34,829 nt of DNA from Selaginella moellendorffii (lineage: Eukaryota > Streptophyta > Lycopodiopsida > Selaginellales > Selaginellaceae), in assembly GCF_000143415.4 (NCBI RefSeq), contig NW_003314285.1, positions 69,836 to 104,664 of the forward strand, written 5' to 3'. Positions 11,068 to 19,800 of the stretch are shown one piece after another. The notes beneath the pieces are model-generated. The model was not told where the DNA came from. It saw only the letters and a program-made list of their open reading frames with translations, and ran no database searches. Each line of letters begins with the position of its first letter. The first letter of the stretch is position 1. Made by a program: the position numbers and the translations under genes.

Positions 11068-11231
11068 TGTGAGGGCCAAGTGTATGGCTACGATGCCGTA
11101 TACTAATATTAGCGTAGTGGATTTTGGTAGCCGTCGGATTGGTTTCAATCCGGATCACTCGCTCCTGTATATAAGCTAGGGTTTTTGGGCTAATTGATAT
11201 GCACATTTCTGTATTCCCTTTCCATATTCCA
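11068..11231 (+). repeat. 3' LTR (164 bp)
   Basis: Same length and ends as the 5' LTR, with two T-for-C differences; its TATA box is at 11168-11174. It is followed directly by GGTGT, the presumed right target duplication (11232-11236). Confidence 0.93.
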
Positions 11232-11480
11232 GGTGTATTTAAATGGTGTATTTTTGCCACCATTTAAAAATATTTTCTTGTGTAACCTATGCATTCAACA
11301 ATGGTCATCTAAATCTACCACCTTTAATACACCAATATTTATGATATCAACAACAAAACATAAAATGTAATCCAAAGACTATATAAAGAGGACCCCTAAT
11401 GATATAAAGCATTAAAGCATTAAAGCAAGAGCTTAAGTTTTCTCTTTTAGTTTTTTCTTTAAGTGTTACTTCCTTGAAAA
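11232..11480 (+). repeat. right part of the older interrupted LTR/3' region, with TATA box
   Basis: Continues the sequence broken at 6189 by the young element. It contains CTATATAAAGAGG at 11379-11391 followed by a T-rich stretch, as in an LTR core promoter. It probably belongs to the same old element as the integrase fragment at 5563-6060. Confidence 0.5.
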
Positions 11481-12041
11481 ATAAAAAAATTAAGAGTTAA
11501 TGGAAATCCCTCTCCTTTCTCTTTCTCTCAAGGCATAAAGCATGTAGAGATGGTGTGTTACTAACCACCAGCTTCAAATATGACGACCTCATGATGGCAC
11601 AGAGAAATGTTTTAGAATCAATGAGATCTTTATTAACTCCTTCACCAAAAGATCTACTATTAATCATATTGCCACTCTGCAAAATCTCTTTAAAGAAGCA
11701 TATGGTAAGAATTTCCATGGGTGGACAATGCTTGATGATCATGCGGAATGCACCAATGGATCTTAGAAAGCACCTAGTGGTTTACAAAACATGGATCATG
11801 GAGGAAATCAATAGAGTCTTGCTATAGAGAAATGAAGTTTAGAATTTTTTTTCCTCCCTTGTCAATACCTCTTTTCAAAAATGATGCAACAAGAGAGAGG
11901 CAAGGACTTGTGATTAGTCTATAATAGCTATCCCTATGGTTATCGATTGAATCCTTGCACCGAAGTGTAGAAGTCAATCTGCTAAAACTAACCCAAAACA
12001 ATTGAATAAGAGAAACATTTAATGAAAATGTATTACTTTAT
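11481..12041. other. no recognised gene
   Basis: AT-rich DNA with one 90-codon plus-strand frame (11555-11827) that shows no motif. It may be the 5' leader or decayed gag region of the older plus-strand element, but I cannot support a call. Confidence 0.35.
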
Positions 12042-15000
12042 TTATTTGCAAGATATATTACAAAATTTACAAAAGCTACTATGTAAGATTCCTAAAAGGC
12101 TCCCAAATTGATTTACAAGTTGGGTAACCTTTTCAGTTAATAAGATATTCCTTGCATGAGCTTGTCTCTGAAACCGAGAATCCATGATACTTCCAACTTC
12201 ATACTCGGGTGCACCATTGACATCATCTGATGGTGGATGAATCTCTCCTTGGCAACGAATATTTATAGTGTATAGGGCAAAAAGATTGATATGAAAGATA
12301 TTATAAACATTTGATATCTCTGCAGGAAGATTCAATCAATAGGATATATTACCAATCTATTTCAAAACCCAATAGAGCCCAACATATCTTAATAATAGCT
12401 TCCGGGACAAAGATCCCTTAACATTTAAATTTTAGGAAAATAGCCACACCTGATCTCCCATTTAATAGGATACATCCCTGATATTGATCCTTGTCATATC
12501 AATACCTATCTTGAATATCCTCCAACTAGTCTGAACTAATTGCTGACATTGCCTAGAACTGAGCTTGATGACTCAATGCATTTGGAACAATATTGTTTTT
12601 ACTAAATTTATATATGATTTCAATATTGAATCTAGTAAACTTCTTTTATCAATAAGCCTACTTCAGCATAAGCTTTTGTTGCATTGCAAAGTAGCTTAGT
12701 GTATTATTATCTATAAAGCTTAGTGTATCTGCATAAATAGTGTCTCTAATGTTCCAATGCCGACACTATAACAAACATCTCTTTTTCATGCATTGACCAT
12801 CTTTATTGGGTTTTATCCAATTTCTTAGAATAAAATGTAACAAGACAACCACATCACTTTAGTATAACATCAATTGCATTATCATAGTCTTGTTTCATGG
12901 CATCTATAGCATAGCCAAAGGCATTACAATACACTTCAAAGGGTTTATCAAGATTTAGGATCCTAAGAACAAAAACCATAATTAAGATCTCCTTCAACCA
13001 TACAAAAGCATACTAACAAGTTGGTGTCTAATGAAATGGTATATTACCCTTTGTGAACTCAGTTAATGGAAGAGCAATACTTGCAAAATTGCGAACAAAC
13101 GTGTGATAATATCTCGCCAAACCGAGAAAGGAACGAACATTTGATATAATAGTTAGGACTTCCAAGACTTCACAATTGCTACCTTCTTTGGATCCACCTC
13201 AATTATGCCATTACCAACCATATGTTCAAGAAAGTTCATATATAATTATCCAAAAGCATATTTACTTTTCTTAATATATACATAACTTTTGAAACACTAG
13301 CTCTAAGTGTTTCAAATGATCCTTCAACATTTTATTGAAGATTAAAACATCATCAACTATCTATCATTGTACTAAACATTGCCAAAGCATTACATAACCC
13401 AAATGGCATAATGAGAAGCTTATATAATTCGTAACAAGTCTTAAAGGATGTCTTCTCCACATCTTGATCTACCACTTATATCTAATGATACTCAAACCAC
13501 AAATCAAGTTGCATAAAATACTCATGCCTTTAAGAGTTGGTCCAACAAGTCAACAATGTCAGGCAATGGATAGCTGTTTTTTACTATAATCTTATTAAGA
13601 GCCTAATAATTGATATACATCCTTATGATACCATTTTTTTAATAAAATAAAGGACTAGCACTTTATAAAGTGACTTACTTGGTTGGATATGACTTTTGTC
13701 AAAAAGTTCTATGAATTGCTTCTTGAGTTCAGCCATCTCCTTGATGTTCAAATGATATAGAGCTTTTGTAGGTCCTAGAACAATCTTAATTTGATGATCA
13801 ATCTCACAGCTAGGAGGTAGCTCTATTGGCAAATCCTTTATAAAGATATCCTAATTCTGCCCTAACAATCTTAATATTTCCCTTGGTATATGATCAACCC
13901 TATCACCGATTCAAATTAGGTCATTATTACCTTAGCTTCCATCATTTGAACCCAGAAGGTTAAACGTCCTTTCTTAGCTACTTTTTGAGTAGCTCTTGTA
14001 ATTAGGAATTTAGCATCCCAATCCTTTGAAGAGTGCTTTTGCAATTGGAAGGATACATTAGGATGTCTTTTTGACCTCAATACGATGCAATTTTGTCCAA
14101 CACCATAAATCCTATTGATATATTTATTGAAAAAATCCATACCAAACACCATCTAAAAGTTTGGTATCTTCAACACTACCAAATTCAATCTTTCTTTCCA
14201 CTTGAATATTTTTATTAGAACATCACTTAGAAATTCTCTAGCTACTTACCCACCTTCTACAAATTGGAAGTATATGAACGACATATACTCAGCTTTCAAT
14301 CCTAACAACTTAACTAAGTCTTCAAATATCACATTGTGCATAGCTCATATATCAATCATCACTCGGATTCGGTGTTTGTAAACAAAACCTATCAGATACA
14401 TCAATGGATCAGTACTTGCATTGATTGTGAGAAAAGCTTGAAGAAAGTAACTCATTTCCTCTTCCTCATAATTTGTATTAACCAATTCATCAACCCCTTC
14501 AACTTCACCACCACTATCTTCCCTAATAATATTATACGAGACTTTGTCTTATGCTTGTTAGGACATTTTGAGGACCTATGTCCTACCTCTCCACAATAGA
14601 AGTAATGACCCACACTACTTGTTCCATTAAGAGTAAGTTTCATAGGTTGCTATTACTTGTACCCATGAGAAGGAGAAATAGAGGGCTTAAGACTAAAAGA
14701 AGTTGTTGATAGTTGCTAACCACCACTTTGTTAACCATTGCTTATAAACCTTTAGAGCAAAAGCTTCCTTCCACCTTCTATTTCTGATCACTTTATTTAT
14801 TCCTAGAGTTTTTAATTTTGTCTGAAGTACTAGCATATAGCTGCTGATACTATTCCATAAGCAAGTGACTGAAGGCAACTTGTTGTGATACCTCCTTACA
14901 CTTTAGGTATGTTTTCAATTTAAACTTCAAAACTTCATTGCGAGAAAGTGAACTCAAACCTTCCAAAAAATAACTTCGAGCATCTTCATCATTCATATTT

Positions 15001-15074
15001 TTAATCATAATGCACTTTTGAGCAAATGCCTTAATGTAATGCATAAGGTCCCCATGTTGCTTCAATTGCCACAA
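12042..15074 (-). mobile_element. decayed chromovirus-type Ty3/gypsy element
   Basis: Minus-strand coding remnants appear in the correct order from right to left. Gag: 14850-15074, with NMNDEDARSYFLEGLSS. Zinc knuckle: 14452-14643, YCGEVGHRSSKC with its first cysteine lost. Protease: 13916-14152, VFGMDFFNKY. Start of RT: 13623-13832, LPPSCEIDHQIKIVLGP then AELKKQFIELFDKSHIQPS. RT/RNase H connection: about 13040-13130, SFLGLARYYHTFVRNF then LPLTEFTKG. Integrase GPY/F region: about 12300-12460, SRKLLLRYVG then YNIFHINLFA. Chromodomain remnant: 12042-12240, EYEVGSIMDSRFQRQ. Many stops and frameshifts separate them, so the element is dead and much older than the one at 6246-11231. The chromodomain places it among chromoviruses, which target heterochromatin. 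Its LTRs are not defined. Confidence 0.85.
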
Positions 15075-15536
15075 CTTTTAGTTTACCCTTTTTCAACACA
15101 AATTTGGCACCACCAAGTTTTGGCATGATTGCTAAGAAAGGACTATGCATATGCAACCTTTGTATGATCATCTACGTCTGTTGCTATAAAATAGTTATTC
15201 ATAATATAGACCCAGTCTTCCAAAACCTAATAATCCTATATACTTCTGAAATTGAGAGGTTTTGGGGGTTTGAACTTTGAAACTCATGCAAAACTTCATT
15301 ATCTTTAGAACTTGAAGAAAAATTCAACTACTAGGTTTTGCGGATTTTGCTAGTTTAGCTACCTCATCTTCTTTCTTCCTCCCTTTATTCTCCTTCTTCA
15401 ATTTGTGAATTTCTTTCGTAAATTCTTGATCTCAATGTCTTGAGTTGATTAGAAAAGTCTTTGTGTATTGAGTTAGAAATTCCAATAAAAATTTGGATAA
15501 GAATCACTAAGATAATTCCTCTAATATAAGATATAA
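15075..15536. other. 5' leader/LTR-side remnant of the decayed chromovirus
   Basis: AT-rich sequence upstream (minus sense) of the gag remnant; no clean LTR boundary or primer-binding site is visible. Short lysine-rich minus-strand pieces near 15350-15420 may be the decayed gag start. Confidence 0.3.
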
Positions 15537-15578
15537 CGCACCTAAATTTGGAGCTAAACTTCAAGCCTATTATGCTAC
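15537..15578. repeat. left half of the repeat interrupted by the large transposon; CTAC target duplication
   Basis: Matches 5284-5328. Its last four bases, CTAC at 15575-15578, directly abut the left terminal inverted repeat and equal the four bases after the right one (27845-27848). Confidence 0.75.
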
Positions 15579-15602
15579 AAGCTCTATTTCGTTAAAGTGG
15601 GA
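15579..15602 (+). repeat. left terminal inverted repeat (24 bp)
   Basis: Exact reverse complement of 27821-27844. Just inside, ATCCCACTTG at about 15612-15621 repeats the inner end of the TIR in inverted orientation, so the terminus can also fold as a small hairpin. Confidence 0.88.
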
Positions 15603-16006
15603 ATTGTCATTATCCCACTTGTAAAATAAGGTTTCCAAACCTTTATATAGTATATAAATATAACAAAATTCACATGCCATTTTATTTTAAACAAGGAAAT
15701 GTCTACTCAATCACTTCTCCTCCCCCTGCCACTGCTTCACCTCTCTCTTCTCCTTGTCATCGTCATCCAATTTCTTTCCATCCTTTTAATATTGGCTCAG
15801 TTGCTCCGAGTCTAGGTGGAGCCCAAGTCCCCATTCAATCTTTACTTTCCCCTTATTAATAAAACAACTTCATAGACTTCCAATAACATGCTGTAACACT
15901 TCTAGTATAATGCAAATCCTCTCAAAGAATTGTCTTTTAATATTAATACAATGGCATGGAACCCCATGCCATAATAAGTTACATTTTTAAATAAATACAT
16001 ACCATC
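15603..16006. other. left subterminal region and 3' UTR of the cargo gene
   Basis: No supported coding sequence: the 61-codon plus frame at 15674-15859 is unsupported low-complexity Ser/Pro. It contains the first palindrome copy (15951-15972), between the cargo gene stop and the transposon end. Confidence 0.55.
15951..15972. repeat. 22-bp palindrome, copy 1
   Basis: ATGGCATGGAA joined to CCCCATGCCAT; 9 of 11 arm pairs match. It lies downstream of the stop codon of the cargo gene. Confidence 0.85.
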
Positions 16007-16869
16007 TCAGACTGTTATTTTTTGCCTCCAACGCCTATACAATAATCTTGGAATTTCATCACTCTCCACACTATCAGGATTTAAACCCAATAGTAATGCC
16101 ATCTCTTCTCTAATACGTCCACGCTCATGTTCAGTGGTCGAAGAACCCATCCGGTTGAGCAGATTATGGAGATGCGGATAGTGCTTGGCTAGACAATATA
16201 CATGCCATAAATGATGACTGGTGTCTGTCCGATCAAATGGCTTCTGATATACCGTTCCATCTGCCATTTGGTTGATTTCTGCAGCCACCTCCTGGACTGG
16301 CCGGTTCTCTATCACCATCGCTCCAAGACGTTTTGCAAGGTCCCCCAGAACATACGGTTTCTTCTCCCTAGTTTCCATACTGCAAGAGATGGGGTGCACT
16401 GCATATGTGTGCGTGTTCGCTGCAGTTTTAATCGGCGAGTCATCGATGATGAGGATTTCACTTGAGCTAGCAGTCCGGTTCATCGCTACAGCCTCTGGCT
16501 TGACGAAGATGGGCTTGCTACCCCTCACATGGACCATAGTCAAGCAATCCTCCTGCGTTAGGAGAAAGTCAAATGGTAATATTACTCGCGTCTGATCGTG
16601 CATCATCTGTAGCAACGTTAATGCATTGTGGCGCATCATGGATGTCCAAACTCCCAATTGCAAATTGAACCCGGCCCTCTGTTTTAAGTGTCGCATGGTC
16701 ATTATTAGATCCCGCAGTTTCTCCCGTGTGATTAATGTGAATCTGTCTCTTTTGACCAACTTGCGACCGCAGGCTTTGGAGGGTGCAATGACATTCGAGG
16801 ACGAGCCACGCTCATGGGAGAAAAGGACACCGTTTAGATCAAAAACGATACAGTACCTTCGCCGTGACT
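16007..16869 (-). other. FCP1/NLI-interacting-factor-like HAD domain (last exon)
   Basis: This exon holds the HAD-type phosphatase domain: motif I IVFDLNGVL (FCP1-like enzymes have DxDGT; here D-L-N-G, as in a group of plant members), motif II region LQLGVWTSM, and motif III LIIDDSP. FCP1-like enzymes remove phosphates from Ser/Thr, classically on the RNA polymerase II tail. The Asn in place of the second Asp suggests altered or lost activity. After the domain comes about 120 residues with HLWHVYCLAKHYPHLHNLL, unrecognised. Confidence 0.8.
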
Positions 16870-19800
16870 CTGAAATGAAATGCGTCAGCATAAAAAATGG
16901 TACAAGTCAATTTTACCATCTACAATATTAGCGAATGTTGCTCCCGATGGTCGTTGAGAGGGTTTTGGTCGAGGAAACGTGAAGGGCGGAAATACTCTCC
17001 TCTGCAATGTGGGGTCAATCGCATCCGATGGCGTGTGGGCACATGCCATTTCAGCTGTAGACTCTGGTACAACTGGCTCAATAGTGGCATGGGGTGGTTC
17101 CGATGGCGTGTGATCACACGCCATTTCAGCTGGTGCCTCCGTTGGCAAAGTGGACATGACCGAACAGGCAGCAGGGGCGGTGTAGGGAGGTTCCAACGGC
17201 GCGTAGTCAGACGATTGGGCACACGTTGAGTCCGTTGGAAATGAGGATACGACCGGCTCGGCGGCTGGGGCGGCCTCATGTGGGTCCAATGGCGCCTGGT
17301 CACCGTCAGTTGGATACGTGGACAAGATTGACTCAGTGGTATGGGCAGCATCAAGTGGAGCGTGGTCAGCTTGCTTGGCGTTGATATGGATAGTAGCCTT
17401 CACCAGCTCTGATGACTCTTGCAGCCAAGTAGAGTCCACTGGCGGATCCATATGCATGTCCAAATATCTCCCTTCGATTGAGATGGTATCCTCCCGTGCT
17501 ACTAAAAACAAACTCATTAGCACATTGAATCGACTATACTATATTTACCATCAACTGCTATTGAGGAACTAGGACCGATATCACTTGGGCGCACTGCTGA
17601 TTCTGAAGGATTGGACATACGTTTCGACCCTTGCTTGGCACTATCCTTCCTCGACACTAAAGGCTAGAGTTTGTAAATTCAACTGAATAATCTCTACTTA
17701 CCATTTGCTCTGCGACCTACATGGACAATGTTAGAAATGGTAAAAGGTTAGGAATGGATGTATTATTATTTACCTGATGGTTTGTCTTGTATGACCTTCC
17801 TCCGCTGCTCTTTGGCCACCTCAGGCTGGCCATCGTCGTCATCATCGTCGTCGTCGTTATTGTGATCGTCACCATTGTGAGGACCATCCAAGTCCTCTTC
17901 GTCCTCCTCTTCTTCGTCCTCCTCTTCTTTGTCCTCCTCTTCGTCCTTCTGCTCTTCCTGCTCATTATCTTTCTCTGGCTCCTCATCCCCCTCCTGCATT
18001 TCTTCCATAGGCTGCTCAGGCTGGATGGCTTGTTCTTCCAGGACCATCTTGGGAAAATCATCTGGCCGAGTCTCCATCTCAAAATACAAGACATCCATAG
18101 CCTGTTTTAGTGCGTGACCTAGGACCGTATCCTCACCCGACTGTCTTAACATGGTTTCTGCACGTTCTTGCACCCTTCGAAGACGACGAGATGAGAAAAA
18201 CATGGCCCTGACTTGAAAAGCTTCCCTCATCCATTGTACCTCTCCATTGAGATTGGGGAAGGGGAGTCTGCCATAGGAATCTGAGTCATGAGGTGGTGAC
18301 TGCTTGCTTTCACTCAGCCCTTGATCTGCAATGAATGGCATGAGCACACATGCCATAACCGCGAGGCATTACCTATCATCTTTTCGTTGCCCTTCTTCCT
18401 TTTCGAATCAAACGCCTCTGATCTCGACGACTGTCCAACGTGCTTTCGCTTTTTATGACCACTGTCAGTTTGAGCTTGGCTGGTGCTTGCCTGTTTTGCC
18501 TTTGAAGAAGTTTCTCCTGCAAGGAATGGCATGAGACCACACGCCATTGCAAATATAATTTGTACCTCCTTTTTTCCTATTGCTTGTCTGTTTGTCCTTC
18601 TTCGATGCGCCACCAGTGCGCTTTTCAGTCCTCGTGTCTAAATATTCACAACGATCTATAATCAAAATGGCGTGAGGCCTCACGTGACCTTACCTTGTGC
18701 AGGTTGTGAGCTCGGCCCAACATGGGTATCTTCAACAGTAGCTGTTAACGCCGTTTCAGCATCTGGGGGTGGCCACGCTCCTGCATACAGAGCTTGTGAG
18801 ATAACATTTAAACTTAAAGTGCGTACTCACCAGGTTCGCAGAGAAGATACTGTTTTTCTTTGGCAACTGTAATTATATGCTCCATTGAAGTCACCTCTTC
18901 AATGGAGTTTGTCACCGCAACACACGGGACACCCTTGAGTAGTGCGGCTCGAAAGAATAGTCCGCCGCAGTTGTACTCGACAATGCATTTGCCCTTGGAG
19001 TCGGAAGCAGGTGACCCACCCGCTATTGCGTTGAAGACCCAGCTGAGCATTTCCCATGCTGCACCTGGAGCTTTCTTTGGATTCGAAAGCTCCATAGCCG
19101 TCTTCAGTTCCTCAAGCACGGGTAAATTGACCTCCCTCAGATCAATTCGATTGGCCTTGTCGAACGAAGCTGGGAAGTCACTCCAGTCCCACTCTGCTGC
19201 AGGACCAATAACAAGGGCGAGTGTGAAGATGCGGACATTCGTCGGTATCTCCTCCTTAGCCATTATCCCATGGATCTCCCGCATCTCCTTGCCTTTCAAC
19301 CGAGCCTTCACCTCGTTCAAGGCCTTCCAGAACTTGTGATAGGATTCGGAGTCGTAGATCATATAGTGGACTGAAGATTCCACCTCCGCAAGTCCCACCA
19401 TTAAGTCAATGATGGAGCTGACTTCGTCTGCATGAGTGATCTCCTCGTTTGTGAAGTCCATCACACAAAAGATGTTCTTGACCTGCTCATCTCCGCGGGA
19501 AACGATGCTCCTCCACCTTTGATCCTCATCCGAATTCACGTATACCCGGTAAGGTTCTCGATAGGCCTCTGCTGCGGGGTCGAGCTGTTTCTGAAGCCGG
19601 CGGTCGACATCCCTCTTAATGAAATTTGGATACTGATCCAACTTCTCAGCTTTACTTTTCGTGGCATCCCGCAGCAGATCGATGAACTTGGGGGCCCCCT
19701 TCACGTAGTCGTCGATGTCTTCATTTGACAACTCCAGCGCTTCCATCATCTCTTGCGTGGTGTCGATGCTCACCCTCTCCACGGCCACTTGCTCGAAGAT

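Larger units (their letters stand above)
6246..11231 (+). mobile_element. young Ty3/gypsy LTR retrotransposon, nearly intact
   Basis: A 4,986-bp element bounded by two 164-bp LTRs (TG...CA ends) that differ only by two C/T changes. It encodes gag, then protease, reverse transcriptase, RNase H and integrase in the Ty3/gypsy order, and ends with a polypurine tract before the 3' LTR. Pol lies in the -1 frame relative to gag with an overlap. One in-frame TAG at 9446-9448 interrupts RNase H. No chromodomain is visible after the integrase GPY/F module. I could not identify a convincing tRNA primer-binding site after the 5' LTR (the leader begins GGCACTCACATTGGTGGAGG). The low LTR divergence indicates recent insertion. 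It is nested in an older Ty3/gypsy fragment. Confidence 0.93.

Noticed and set aside
11555-11827. 90-codon plus-strand ORF
   Set aside because: No motif, splice or promoter support; AT-rich repeat context.
15674-15859. 61-codon plus-strand ORF
   Set aside because: Low-complexity Ser/Pro/His content in the transposon's subterminal region, no promoter and no homology seen.
17787-18117. Plus-strand hydrophobic frames that look like membrane proteins
   Set aside because: Antisense of the Asp/Glu-rich exon; Glu and Asp codons read as Leu, Val and Phe on the other strand.
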